Source: Methylobacter sp.
Lineage (GTDB): Bacteria > Pseudomonadota > Gammaproteobacteria > Methylococcales > Methylomonadaceae
Length of the DNA stretch: 64,000 nucleotides
NCBI RefSeq assembly: GCF_030680395.1
Contig: NZ_JAUXVR010000006.1
Location: 62,001 to 126,000 of the forward strand
Direction: 5' to 3'
Part shown: piece by piece, positions 37,759 to 46,339 of the stretch
How positions within the stretch are numbered: the stretch's first letter is position 1
How the letters are laid out: each line of letters opens with the position of its first letter
Program-made: the position numbers and the translations under genes
Notes under the pieces: model-generated
What the model was told of the DNA's origin: nothing
What the model saw: the letters and a program-made list of their open reading frames with translations, nothing else
Databases searched by the model: none

Positions 37759-39555
37759 TTAATTAACCGCGTGCAGCTTTGCGACTGATCTATAAGTAAA
37801 AGGTTGAAGGTTTTCCTGACTTTTTGCCGCTATTCGATGGTTAATAAACAAACTGTTGCCTTCAGTCTTTTTGGCCTGCTTTTTTGCTTCGGATGCTAAA
37901 TCGGCTATATCGACATGCGATTGACACTGACTGGTTGAAACCGCGTCTACCAAACCGACTGACAGACTTATCAAAGGAAAAAAACATGTTTCTCCCGCTC
38001 TGTTTTCAGTATGAATACCGCCTGTTTTTATATCTTCATCTTTGTAATAGCCTGGAACGGCTTTTTTAAAGTCGCTCAAAATATTTTCACAGCACTTCAA
38101 CCAGTCATTGCCGGTAAAAATCACTATAAAATCATCTCCGCCGATGTGACCAACCAGACCGCTCTCTACGGGAATGTGCTGAGTCAGTGTATTGGCAACT
38201 GCTTTAATAATATCGTCGCCCGCACTGTAACCATAAACGTCATTAAAAGGTTTGAAGTGATCCAGATCGAAATAGCCGAAACTGAAAGCTGCTTTGGCTG
38301 CCAATAATTGGTCGATCTGATCATTGATCGGAACACTACCCGGCAACAGGGTAAGAGGATTAGCGTGTTTGGCATTGTGAATTTGCTGACGGGTGATTTC
38401 TTCGAGCAATTTCAGTATCGTTCCTATACCTGTATATTCCCCGTCATTGGTAATAATAAAAGCCTGATCATTTCGCATGGTCGATGTCAGCTGCTTGCTG
38501 ACTAATTCTATCGCTGTGTTTTGATCAAAACTTAACGGCGTTTTGTCTACGAACATTTTTATAGGTTTCTTTCCATATAACTCAATACCATAGCGACTTG
38601 AAAACAGCTTGAATAGAAAGTGGTCGCGAAAAACAATCCCTGAAGCCACATTGTTATCAACCAAAGGCAAAATGGTTAAGTCACTGTCATGATGGAACAA
38701 ATTCATGACGTCGCTGATAGCGGTCTCTGATGAAACAGGGCTTATAAATTTAACGATATGAGCTGCTTTCGTCGCGTTAAATTGATTGGGTTGAGTGCTG
38801 AAAATAAATAATGACTTATCGACTGTCTCTAAAGGAATAGCCGTTGGCCGGGCAAAGTAATAGCCTTGCGCATGAGTAATGCCAAGTTGCTCCACGGCTT
38901 TAAATTCATCTTCTGTTTCGATGCCTTCCGCTATAACATTGCAATTGAGTGAGCTTGCAATATTTTGAATGGAGCGAACAAAATTAAGTTTGATGGGGTC
39001 GTTATGGATGCCTTGTATAAAATGCATGTCTATTTTTACGTATTCAGGCTGCAATTCCGACCAGAGCCTTAATCCTGAATAGCCTGCACCCAGGTCATCA
39101 ATTGCTATTTCAAACCCCATCTTTCTGTAGTGAATGATCGCTTCGCGCATTAATTGAAAATCATCAGTGGGTTGATGTTCTGTTAACTCGATAACGACAG
39201 AACGGGGGTCAACACCAAATTGATCCAGAAGCTTAAGCGTTTCTCCTTTTTTAAAGTCCGGTTGCAACAGTACCGAAGGACTTACGTTAATAAACAGCTT
39301 CTCTTTAACATTCAGGCTCGCGTAGCGTTTTATAGTGATTTCCCGACAGATGTATTCGAGTTTTGTGCTTAACTCAAAACGCTCAGCCGTATCGAACAAA
39401 TTGAACGGACTGTGCAGCGGACTATCGGATGGTCCGCGAATTAAGGCTTCGTAGCCCATTATTTGCTTTTTATATAAAGAAACAATCGGCTGAAAATGGG
39501 GCGTTAATTGCTTGCCATTGAGAATTCTTGTTAGTTCATCGTATAAGATTGACAT
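37759..39555 (-). CDS. EAL-CBS-GGDEF c-di-GMP protein
   Basis: This 598-residue cytosolic protein has an EAL domain first (about 1-250: YEALIRG, ELTEHQ, DDLGAGYSGLRLW, YVKIDMHF, AEGIETEDE). A pair of CBS domains follows (about 265-395), then a GGDEF domain with GHIGGDDFIVIF near residue 490. The EAL catalytic residues look intact; the GGDEF motif is GGDDF, which can still be active, and I see no RxxD I-site. CBS pairs usually bind adenine nucleotides, so energy status may tune c-di-GMP turnover. It lies 85 bp upstream of the chemoreceptor gene in the same direction, and the two may be co-transcribed. Confidence 0.88.
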   Translation of the reverse strand: MSILYDELTRILNGKQLTPHFQPIVSLYKKQIMGYEALIRGPSDSPLHSPFNLFDTAERFELSTKLEYICREITIKRYASLNVKEKLFINVSPSVLLQPDFKKGETLKLLDQFGVDPRSVVIELTEHQPTDDFQLMREAIIHYRKMGFEIAIDDLGAGYSGLRLWSELQPEYVKIDMHFIQGIHNDPIKLNFVRSIQNIASSLNCNVIAEGIETEDEFKAVEQLGITHAQGYYFARPTAIPLETVDKSLFIFSTQPNQFNATKAAHIVKFISPVSSETAISDVMNLFHHDSDLTILPLVDNNVASGIVFRDHFLFKLFSSRYGIELYGKKPIKMFVDKTPLSFDQNTAIELVSKQLTSTMRNDQAFIITNDGEYTGIGTILKLLEEITRQQIHNAKHANPLTLLPGSVPINDQIDQLLAAKAAFSFGYFDLDHFKPFNDVYGYSAGDDIIKAVANTLTQHIPVESGLVGHIGGDDFIVIFTGNDWLKCCENILSDFKKAVPGYYKDEDIKTGGIHTENRAGETCFFPLISLSVGLVDAVSTSQCQSHVDIADLASEAKKQAKKTEGNSLFINHRIAAKSQENLQPFTYRSVAKLHAVN

Positions 39556-40019
39556 GTAATATTCCGACTACCCGTATAAGTATTCCGACCAGAATATGAC
39601 AATCTTGTTACAGCAATGTGACAGGTTTATTATGGTAATGTGACAGCCAGGACGCGCCGGCACTGCGTTGGACTATCGACTGATACTTAAGCCCGGTAAC
39701 TGATCGCCAGTGTCTCCGCGCTGTTTACGGGCTTTTTGAATTGGGGCGCAACATGATATAAGGCAAGAATCGGGGAAGGTCTGTCCACTTTTGATGCTGC
39801 TTGTTTTGGACCATCGATTTAAGGCGTAAAACCACAAAGACACTAATAATTGCAAAGCTCGGAACATAATGAAAAATTCAGGTAAAGGCTTTGCGTTCTT
39901 CGTATCTTCGTGGTTTTAGTTGATGCGCGAGTGGGTATCAACTTCACTTGTACCCCATAATATTCGCGCTATTTAACAACTGCAGCTATTCAGAATTTTT
40001 TTTCTCCTAACTCCGATCA
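39556..40019. other. Intergenic region, no gene seen
   Basis: A 464 bp spacer lies upstream of the EAL-CBS-GGDEF gene. It has phrases such as TTCTTCGTATCTTCGTGG that resemble the TTCGTG-rich text near 56.2 kb. No supported open frame is present. Confidence 0.45.
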
Positions 40020-40748
40020 TTAGATTTCTCCTTCCCGTGAAGTTTCCATTTCCAGGTTTGCGAACTCATGCTGTTCCAGCCTGCCATCTTTTCCGGCATC
40101 GATCTTGTCAAAGACTCGCAGCAATTCAGGGAAATTTTGCAATTCATCTTTAGTCACATAATGATCGCCATTGACATCAATTTCAGTAAATGAGGGAATC
40201 GTTGGCGAAGGAAATTCCCCAGTCCCTGTTTCAGGTCTTTGTACAGGAAGTTTATGTTCACTTGCTGCTGAATCTTCAGTCTTCGGTGCGTTGGATTGCT
40301 CAGTACTTTGGCCGGCAGGGGCTTGGCTAGCCTCCCCGCCCTTTTCGCCTGGGCTTGTTGTGGCTTGTTCAGCTTTTTTTGCTTCAGTCTCACTCGCCCC
40401 TGACGATTGCTTAGGGGCTTGGCTAGCCTCTCCACCCTTTTCGCTTGGGCTTGTTGTGGCTTGTTCAGCTTTTTTTACTTCAGTCTCACTCGCCCCTGAC
40501 GATTGCTTAGGGGTTTGGCTACCGGTTCCCGTCGCACTTGACGGGCCTTGATAAGGAACATATCGATAATACAAATCGGCATCTTCAGTTCCGGCCCTTA
40601 CCGATTTAGATGCAAAACCAAGGCTGATACTTATAATAACCAGCCAAAGGGGTAAACTGAAAATTTTAAAAAAATTTAAGTTTGTCTGATCTAACGGGTT
40701 AACTTTTATGACGTCAGATATTTCATAAATGTTTTTTTTGATTTTCAT
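40020..40748 (-). CDS. EF-hand protein with tandem Ser/Glu/Lys-rich repeats
   Basis: This 242-residue protein starts MKIKKNIYEISDVIK, with one membrane segment at about 28-46 (FSLPLWLVIISISLGFA) that may be an uncleaved anchor or a late signal. A low-complexity region with two nearly identical 32-residue repeats (QSSGASETE-KKAEQATTSP) covers about residues 80-143. The C-terminal part has two EF hands: DVNGDHYVTKDE, a canonical calcium loop, and DAGKDGRLEQHE. The start has AAGGA upstream. Calcium binding outside the cytosol is inferred. No partner gene is evident. Confidence 0.75.
   Translation of the reverse strand: MKIKKNIYEISDVIKVNPLDQTNLNFFKIFSLPLWLVIISISLGFASKSVRAGTEDADLYYRYVPYQGPSSATGTGSQTPKQSSGASETEVKKAEQATTSPSEKGGEASQAPKQSSGASETEAKKAEQATTSPGEKGGEASQAPAGQSTEQSNAPKTEDSAASEHKLPVQRPETGTGEFPSPTIPSFTEIDVNGDHYVTKDELQNFPELLRVFDKIDAGKDGRLEQHEFANLEMETSREGEI
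40318..40509 (-). repeat. Two 96 bp tandem repeats inside the EF-hand protein gene
   Basis: Units 40318-40413 and 40414-40509 each begin GGGGCTTGGCTAGCC on the plus strand and differ at only a few bases. A third, partial unit begins at 40510 (GGGGTTTGG). The period is an exact multiple of three, so the frame is kept. Confidence 0.9.
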
Positions 40749-41126
40749 AATGGTTTCCTTATATTTGGATGGTTATAAAGATCAGCTTTATTGTGAAAAT
40801 AGTTCAGCGCTAATATCTGGTTGCTTGACTGCCTATTTAATGTAATTAAACGTCCATAGTTTGCGGATGTTAATGATGGCATGCGATTATCGATAAGATA
40901 GAAAACGACATCGTGGCCACGTTCAACTGAGTTCGACTTAAGCACGAATCCAGAAAATAGCGGATTCAAGCTGGACTAATAATATAGAGGAAAAGTGTTT
41001 TAAGTCGGTGCGGTACCACACAATCGCTGGAATACTGCGCGCCAACCAACCCACACTGCCGATGATACATGGCTCGTACAACGGGCCAGGCTCTGGTTGA
41101 CATCAACAGCCCGCCGCAGTTAACTT
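40749..41126. other. Intergenic region, no convincing gene
   Basis: A 378 bp spacer. A 74-codon frame at 40745-40969 overlaps the start of the EF-hand gene, has no ribosome site and resembles nothing I know. I treat it as chance. Confidence 0.45.
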
Positions 41127-41648
41127 TCAACCATTCTTTTTTTCTACCTTTTGATGATGTTTTTTCTCGTTTTCAACGACGCTTATCTGTCCATCGCTTT
41201 CCATGAAGGCCTCTTTCACTTTTGAAATATCGGAGATTCCTTGTTTACGCAGTTGCCCTATCAAATCCTCGTCGGTTATTAATTCCTTTCTCATGTTTCT
41301 GCGCAATAACTGACCGTTTTTTATCAGAAGAAGCGGCGGCGATTCAATAAGACGCTGGAATCCAGGAGATTTATAACTCAACCAATCAAGCGCGAAATCC
41401 CAAAAAATAATCGTAGCGACCAGCGCTATGCCATTGGGAAGAGACTTGTAATCTCCAGCCATGCCATTCTGTGAAGCATCGGCAAGAAGAGTGATCAGAA
41501 GCAAATCGCTTATCCCGAGTGTTCCGGACTGTCGTTTAAGAATGATACGTAACAGAATGAAGAGCGAAAGATACATTATCGATCCGCGTAATACGATCTC
41601 GATTAAAGGAATATCAGGTAAAAAAATAGCTTTCCAATCAATATTCAT
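41127..41648 (-). CDS. YetF/DUF421 family membrane protein
   Basis: This 173-residue protein has three membrane segments in the first half (about 14-35, 45-60, 70-90). A soluble tail carries the DUF421 features SPPLLLIKNGQLLRRNMRKE and ITDEDLIGQLRKQGISDIS. The family (YetF, YdfS) is widespread and of uncertain function, with a role in spore or envelope stability reported for Bacillus members. The C-terminus is Lys/Glu/His-rich. The gene has no close neighbour. Confidence 0.85.
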   Translation of the reverse strand: MNIDWKAIFLPDIPLIEIVLRGSIMYLSLFILLRIILKRQSGTLGISDLLLITLLADASQNGMAGDYKSLPNGIALVATIIFWDFALDWLSYKSPGFQRLIESPPLLLIKNGQLLRRNMRKELITDEDLIGQLRKQGISDISKVKEAFMESDGQISVVENEKKHHQKVEKKNG

Positions 41649-42092
41649 AAAGCACCTCCTTTAAGATGATCTATATGATGCCCCTTATCTCTTGCATAAA
41701 AAATCCCATCCTAAACGCAAGACATTGCCTCATTCAATTAAGCGCAGCTGCCAAACTGAATGCCGGGACTTACTATTTCCTTCTGACTGCTGAGCTATAG
41801 CCAACGGCAGATTATGTTCGATTGATCCATTATTGCCGAGATAACAAAAGGCCGGCTATGTTTTTATGCTGCATCATATCCGCTCTTTGATTATTGATTA
41901 GGCTATAGCCGGTTTTTACGGAAATTCATGATTAACTCCGATAAACCCAGAGTCAACCGACAAGCTATTTGATAGAAGATGCGACATTCCGGAGCAGGAG
42001 AGTTTGGCAACCTTTTTTGATTGTGCTTAAATGACGCCAAAACAAAGAACGACTAGATTTGAAAATTCACTACATAACTTATAAGGATAAAT
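41649..42092. other. Divergent intergenic region, no gene seen
   Basis: A 444 bp spacer separates the YetF-like gene from the divergent 150-residue protein gene and must hold both promoters. I see no open frame, RNA gene or strong hairpin. Confidence 0.45.
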
Positions 42093-42545
42093 ATGAGCTT
42101 CAAAACCGGTTTAATAAAAATGGCAATAAAATGCACACCCAATTTTATGGTTATATGGGTGGCGAATATAGTGCTGAAGGGCATTGCAGAATTAAAGGAT
42201 TTTAGTTTTGACCTAGAACCGCGAACAGCATACGTTCAAATTCAGCTTGTCGGTGAAGTTGAGACGATTGATGTCTGGGTGGAGGATTTTGCCATCATTA
42301 ACAATGACGGAGCCTACCAATTAATCATTCAGAAAGCGGAATCGAACCGGATATGGTTGAGCAATATACTGGCCCGTATCACTGGAAAGGCCTGGAGCAT
42401 TCCTGAAATACCTCAATTAGCGCCCCATCTTGAGCTTATCTCCGAACTGTTCAAAGCCGAAAGCCAGGAACAGGCGACTCCTGAACAGGAAGTACCTAAA
42501 CTGGAAGCTCCCAAACAAGAAGATACGGAACACGAAGAAAATTAA
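42093..42545 (+). CDS. Protein of unknown function with acidic tail
   Basis: The 150-residue product starts MSFKTGLIKMAIKCTPNFMV. It has a weakly hydrophobic first helix, a middle part of alternating strands (TAYVQIQLVGEVETIDVWVE), and a tail rich in Glu, Pro, Lys and Gln with repeats like PEQEVPKLEAPKQE (from about 125). AAGGATAAAT precedes the ATG, supporting a real gene. I do not recognise the family. It is convergent with the acetyltransferase gene. Confidence 0.6.
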   Translation: MSFKTGLIKMAIKCTPNFMVIWVANIVLKGIAELKDFSFDLEPRTAYVQIQLVGEVETIDVWVEDFAIINNDGAYQLIIQKAESNRIWLSNILARITGKAWSIPEIPQLAPHLELISELFKAESQEQATPEQEVPKLEAPKQEDTEHEEN

Positions 42546-42625
42546 GGCTTCCAGTTCCACGATTTCCGGGCTACTCGCTGAATATAAAGGGCATTTACGT
42601 AATGCCCAAGCCCAACGAATTCCGA

Positions 42626-43477
42626 TCATCCAAGCTCAAAAGTGGTCACGCCGAATAGCCGGTTTATCGGCAAATCGGGGCTTTGCCCTGTATACATGCG
42701 AGCCGTCTCGAACGAGACAGTCATATTATGCCGATTGACCAAATCGACTGCTGCCGCATTCACTGCCGGTATATCCAGAAAAACAGGCGCACCTTCCAGA
42801 GCATGTGAGTTTAAAGCCAGGAAAAGCTGTTCAGCATACTCCGGGCTGTCTGCAAACAACGGCCCCACCTTGTATCCGGAGCGGCAGACGCGCAGAACCC
42901 CATAACCGGCCAGCTTGTTGTTGCGCAAAATGCCTAATGCCGTACTTTGCGGCTGATTGATCCAGCACCTCAAGAACTCCCTGCGATTGTCAGGAAAAAA
43001 AGGCTGGTCGTATGCGCAAATATCATCAAATGCCAGCATGGGCAACGGTACGATGCCGGAATCAGCCGGATAATGCCCGCCGCCGACCCCCTGATACCGG
43101 ACATTGCTATAGGCTAACGTAAACCCCGACTTCTTGTAATTATCCTGTTGGGCGACTACACCATCAAGACCGATGGTGCGACCGCTAAGTAATGCCATCG
43201 CGGCATTCCATATCTGAATACCGTAGCCCTTGCCGCGATACTCCGGCTTAACCATGTAAAACCCGAGAAAGCCAAACGAATTGCCGTATTTCACGACTGA
43301 AATCGTTGCAATGGGCTCATCGCCAAGCAACCCGACAAGAAAACCGTTTGGATCGGCAGCGTAAAAGCAATCCGTATCGTACAACCCAGGATTCCAGCCT
43401 TCTTCGGCTGCCCAGTCGATCGCGATATTGACTTCTTGCCGGGTCATCGTTCTTATTGTGTAGCCACTTTTTTGCAT
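42626..43477 (-). CDS. GNAT family N-acetyltransferase
   Basis: This 283-residue protein has an N-terminal GNAT domain (about 6-130). The acetyl-CoA loop PEYRGKGYGIQIWNAAM fits the Q/RxxGxG/A motif. A second domain (about 150-280) is of the type found in two-domain YitH-like acetyltransferases. AAGGA precedes the start. The acceptor substrate cannot be predicted. It stands alone, convergent with the 150-residue protein gene. Confidence 0.85.
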   Translation of the reverse strand: MQKSGYTIRTMTRQEVNIAIDWAAEEGWNPGLYDTDCFYAADPNGFLVGLLGDEPIATISVVKYGNSFGFLGFYMVKPEYRGKGYGIQIWNAAMALLSGRTIGLDGVVAQQDNYKKSGFTLAYSNVRYQGVGGGHYPADSGIVPLPMLAFDDICAYDQPFFPDNRREFLRCWINQPQSTALGILRNNKLAGYGVLRVCRSGYKVGPLFADSPEYAEQLFLALNSHALEGAPVFLDIPAVNAAAVDLVNRHNMTVSFETARMYTGQSPDLPINRLFGVTTFELG

Positions 43478-43607
43478 GATTTTCCTTGCTCGCTGTGATC
43501 GCCACTGTAAAAAATATTATTCCCCAGGAACGCAACACAGCCGGAAATTCGACATGGTTCAGCCCATTCAATCGAGTACTCAGTCAATTCTATTTTGACG
43601 GGTAAAA

Positions 43608-43652
43608 GTAAATCCGTTCGTACTGAGCCTGTCGAAGGATGAGCGGATTTAC
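43608..43652. repeat. REP-like inverted repeat
   Basis: Arms GTAAATCCG and CGGATTTAC enclose TTCGTACTGAGCCTGTCGAA. This wording (CTGAGC-TGTCGAA) is a common extragenic palindromic sequence in many proteobacteria. It lies in the 297 bp spacer between the acetyltransferase and NlpE-like genes. Confidence 0.6.
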
Positions 43653-43774
43653 GCTGAGCTAAACAAGTTTTACACGACATAACAAGACTGACTGCGCACC
43701 AGCTTTAATGGAACAAATCCGAATGCATGATAGTAGGTGATGCATGGAAACGAGAAAACCGGAGCATATCAATC

Positions 43775-44308
43775 CTAGTGAATATGTACCTCACGTGACT
43801 TTACCGTATCGCTTCTGCGTAAAGTATAGCTATCTGCGTCGCCCGCGATCCTAGATCCATCACTGTTAAGCTGAATGAGCGTCCCTTCATCCTCAATATA
43901 ATATTGCCGTGTGGTGGGTTCGTTACGCGGTGTTAAAATAACGATATGCTTTTCATCATTCCAGCCGTATTTTCCTTTTTCATAAAACTCCTTTGAAGAT
44001 TCTTTTGCCGGCTGAGTCACCAACAGATAATTGTTGTTTTGTTTTAAAGACAGCGTCGCTTTAATCCCATTGCAATCGTTGCAAGGGAGATAACCGTAAA
44101 AAACACCATGAAACTCCAGAGCCTTATCTACGGGGGTTAGATGGGCTGCGTGATCTGTTTTTTGCCGATTGCTCATCACACGCGCTCTAAGCAATTTTTC
44201 TTGAGCTGCTTGGTCTGTTTCTGCGATTGCAGGGTGTAAAGCCAACAGCAGAATGCTGAAAAAAATCAAAGTCAGATTTTGTTTTAATTGTTTTTTTAAT
44301 GTTTGCAT
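43775..44308 (-). CDS. NlpE-like N-terminal-domain protein, exported
   Basis: This 177-residue protein has a signal peptide (hydrophobic core LTLIFFSILLLALHPAIA, cleavage near residue 30) without a lipobox. An NlpE N-terminal domain follows: GVFYGYLPCNDCNGIKATL with its CxxC pair, then YEKGKYGW and TRQYYIEDEGTLIQLNSDG. E. coli NlpE is a lipoprotein linked to copper resistance and envelope stress; this protein lacks the lipid anchor and the C-terminal domain. GAGG precedes the start. Function in metal or envelope sensing is inferred. Confidence 0.8.
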   Translation of the reverse strand: MQTLKKQLKQNLTLIFFSILLLALHPAIAETDQAAQEKLLRARVMSNRQKTDHAAHLTPVDKALEFHGVFYGYLPCNDCNGIKATLSLKQNNNYLLVTQPAKESSKEFYEKGKYGWNDEKHIVILTPRNEPTTRQYYIEDEGTLIQLNSDGSRIAGDADSYTLRRSDTVKSREVHIH

Positions 44309-44416
44309 ATAAATACCTCTTTTTTAATGCGTAATTCACGTTCAATGTTTGCCGAACGACCTGAACGGTCACGAAAATGCATAATACAAGACTTGGTGCT
44401 TTTTGGCGCGAAAAAA

Positions 44417-44435
44417 GGCGCGATGCGCCCTCTAC
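44417..44435 (-). repeat. REP element with GTAG head
   Basis: The minus strand reads GTAGAGGGCGCATCGCGCC. It has a GTAG tetranucleotide and then an imperfect palindrome, just past the end of the first RAYT gene. Confidence 0.75.
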
Positions 44436-44447
44436 CCGACTTGTCAA

Positions 44448-45189
44448 TCATTCCGAAACAGTGGATAAATCAGCAATATTGCCGCACCAATCGTCCGGCA
44501 GAATGCCATCGGCAACATAGCGATGAAAAGTTGAATGCGGCCAATCGCCAACCCGTTGCACATAGCCATGTTTGAGCGGGTTCACATGAATATAGTCAAT
44601 ATGTTGGGCATAATCTCGTTCGGTAACAATGGTATGTTCCCAATAACGGCGTTGCCACAAATCCGTCTGGAACGAATTTGGATGCGTAGCACCCGCAGGG
44701 CAGCTGCCATGGATGGCGGCTGTCAAATGCCCCGTTCGGCGCGCCGTTGCCGTGTCGCCGACAGGCGTTCGATGGGCGGTAAACCTTTGGAGAAAAGTAA
44801 TTTAATCAGACGCCAACGCATCGGAAAATCATCCGTATCTGGAGGCAATGTCCAGATGCTCGGCAACTGCTAAGTTACATGGATGTAATGAATGCAGAAA
44901 ATGCAGGAGCATTTTTCTGCCCTGCGTTGCTCTACCTCCTGCATAACCCACAGGGATGTGGGGAATGCAGAGAAATGACGGGATCATTTCCTGTCCATGC
45001 AGTCGAATGCATGTGATCGGGCAACACCACCCAGGCATCAATATGGAATGGATGCAAGCGGCGCATCCGGCGTACCGAGTCGCGCAGTAAGTCAATATGA
45101 TCGGTTAGTAAGGTACGTTGCCGTTCCAACAGGCTAACGGTGAAAAAATAACAACCGCCCGCCACAAAGTTGCGTCGATAGTTGGGCAT
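44448..45189 (-). pseudogene. REP-associated tyrosine transposase (RAYT), disrupted
   Basis: The N-terminal part (MPNYRRNFVAGGCYFFTVSL ... DAWVVLPDHMH) ends at the HUH motif, where the MITE-like element 44860-45006 is inserted. The reading resumes with IWTLPPDTDDFPMRWRLIKL and RRAERGI. It then meets a second unexplained insert of about 66 bp before WQRRYWEHTI, YIHVNPLKHGY (the nucleophile-helix region) and the end. Without the inserts the protein would be about 170 residues and similar to the intact RAYT at 45287. RAYTs mobilise REP sequences. Confidence 0.85.
44860..45006 (+). mobile_element. MITE-like element, copy A, inserted in a RAYT gene
   Basis: A 147 bp non-coding element begins TCGGCAACTGCTAAGTTACA and ends TGTCCATGCAGTCGA. 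Nested palindromes inside include TTACATGGATGTAA, TGCAGGAGCA.. and CCCACAGGGATGTGGGG. GCAT stands on both sides, a possible 4 bp target duplication. Copy B at 55835-55980 is almost identical in reverse orientation, and copy C at 22558-22662 is shorter. Interruption of an otherwise recognisable gene shows that it has moved. Confidence 0.8.
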
Positions 45190-45232
45190 ACCCGCTCCGC
45201 ATCAGCATGATAAAAAGGTAAATCGTAGCATG

Positions 45233-45261
45233 GTAGGGCGGTTTCGCTTCAGCAAACCGCC
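45233..45261 (+). repeat. REP element with GTAG head
   Basis: GTAG is followed by GGCGGTTT-CGCTTCAGC-AAACCGCC, an 8 bp perfect stem. It lies between the two RAYT genes. Confidence 0.75.
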
Positions 45262-45286
45262 AATCAACGCACAACGCCGATGACAG

Positions 45287-45871
45287 TCAGTCGAAGTTGC
45301 GGTGGATTGCCTCGCGGCGAATCCACCCTACAAATATCCACCTTACAGCGTTAGCGCGAATCCGCCTTACAGCGTTATACACGCCACGTTTTACCCAGCG
45401 GTGGAAAGTCGAATAGGGCCAATAGCGAGGACTTTCTACCAAGCCATGTTTTACAGGATTGTAATGGATGTAATCAAAATGCCGTTGGTAGTCTGTTTCA
45501 TCGCGCAAGGTATGTTCTGTATAGTAACGTTGCCAGACACCTCGCCGACGATGGGCAATGCGGGATGACGAGCGGGATTGTTCCGCGCCGCCCAGCGTGA
45601 GCCAGGATTGAGTGAAATGTTTTTTAATCGCGCCCCAGCGCTTTGGATAAGCGGCGTCACCGGGCGGCAATGTCCAGATGGCGTGCATGTGGTCATGCAG
45701 CATCACCATCGCATCCACCTGAAACGGCGGCCAACGTTGAAAGCAGTCCTGAAAAGCCGCGCGTAATAAATCCCTGGCAAGATCGTTCCCCAAAATCTTT
45801 GCCCGCCGTTCAGTCACCACAGTGAAGAAATAAGAGCCGCCAGGAACAAAACACCGCCGGTAATTCGACAT
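45287..45871 (-). CDS. REP-associated tyrosine transposase (RAYT), apparently intact
   Basis: This 194-residue Y1 transposase starts MSNYRRCFVPGGSYFFTVVT. It has the HUH motif in MLHDHMHAIWTLPPGD and the catalytic-Tyr region HFDYIHYNPVKHGLVE. From about residue 165 the reading runs through REP-like repeats, so the tail (NAVRRIRANAVRWIFVGWIR) is encoded by repeat DNA and the original stop seems lost. Domain length otherwise matches RAYTs (about 160). RAYTs cut and join single-stranded REP DNA. It lies beside a second, broken RAYT and several GTAG-headed REPs. Confidence 0.88.
   Translation of the reverse strand: MSNYRRCFVPGGSYFFTVVTERRAKILGNDLARDLLRAAFQDCFQRWPPFQVDAMVMLHDHMHAIWTLPPGDAAYPKRWGAIKKHFTQSWLTLGGAEQSRSSSRIAHRRRGVWQRYYTEHTLRDETDYQRHFDYIHYNPVKHGLVESPRYWPYSTFHRWVKRGVYNAVRRIRANAVRWIFVGWIRREAIHRNFD
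45301..45331 (-). repeat. REP element inside the 3' end of the RAYT gene
   Basis: The minus strand reads GTAGG then GTGGATTCGCC-x-CGAGGCAATCCACC, a palindrome with a GTAG head. Degenerate copies follow toward 45375 (GTAAGGTGGAT and GTAAGGCGGATTCGC). All are translated as part of the RAYT tail. Confidence 0.7.
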
Positions 45872-45931
45872 AATTCAGCCCACCCAATGTAGTTTTAGAC
45901 AAACCCAAATACAGGATAATCGAGACATCTG

Positions 45932-46067
45932 TAGGGGGCGCATCGCGCCCCATTTACAAATAACAAAATGCCCCGGTTATTTTAATCATTTCAACGGACA
46001 AGCCATTTTGGAAATCAAAATCCCCAGTGCGATTGGGCTCCGAAATGGGGCGCGATGCGCCCCCTAC
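45932..46067. repeat. REPIN: two inverted GTAG-headed REPs
   Basis: A REP at 45932-45952 (GTAGGGGGCGCATCGCGCCC) and its inverse at 46047-46067 face each other across about 95 bp. This is the arrangement of a REP doublet forming a hairpin, a typical RAYT substrate. It lies between the intact RAYT and sdhE. Confidence 0.8.
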
Positions 46068-46108
46068 CCGGCTTAGATCGCAGTCAAGTAGGATGCTCCA
46101 TGTCCATC

Positions 46109-46339
46109 TTACTTAGTTATTCTATTAACAAAACTTTCCATTTCTTTCGCTTCCAACTTCCAATTCCCCATCAAAATCGCGATCAACATATCATCCTCCA
46201 TCCCCAACAACTCAACAAACAACTCCCTCTCCCCTTGATCCGCCACCAAATACCCCGTTTCCAAATACCGGTTCAACAGAAAATCCAGCTCCTTAGTCCC
46301 CCGCCGACATTGCCACTTTAATCGAGCCAGCTCGTCCAT
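46109..46339 (-). CDS. sdhE: Succinate dehydrogenase assembly factor SdhE
   Basis: This 76-residue protein promotes covalent FAD attachment to SdhA. It has the family features [20 protein letters not shown] (RRG motif) and ELFVELLGMEDDML. I chose the ATG at 46339, which overlaps the sdhB stop by one base (TGATG). The in-frame sequence upstream is sdhB read out of phase. It is the last gene of sdhC-D-A-B-E. Confidence 0.93.
   Translation of the reverse strand: MDELARLKWQCRRGTKELDFLLNRYLETGYLVADQGERELFVELLGMEDDMLIAILMGNWKLEAKEMESFVNRITK

Noticed and set aside
39673-39867. 64-codon minus-strand frame
   Set aside because: No ribosome site or similarity; lies in a repeat-like AT-rich spacer.
40318-40509. 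Possible CRISPR-like array
   Set aside because: Only two contiguous 96 bp units without spacers, in frame inside a gene. No CRISPR array was seen anywhere in the window.
40745-40969. 74-codon minus-strand frame
   Set aside because: Overlaps the start of the EF-hand gene, has no ribosome site and no known similarity.
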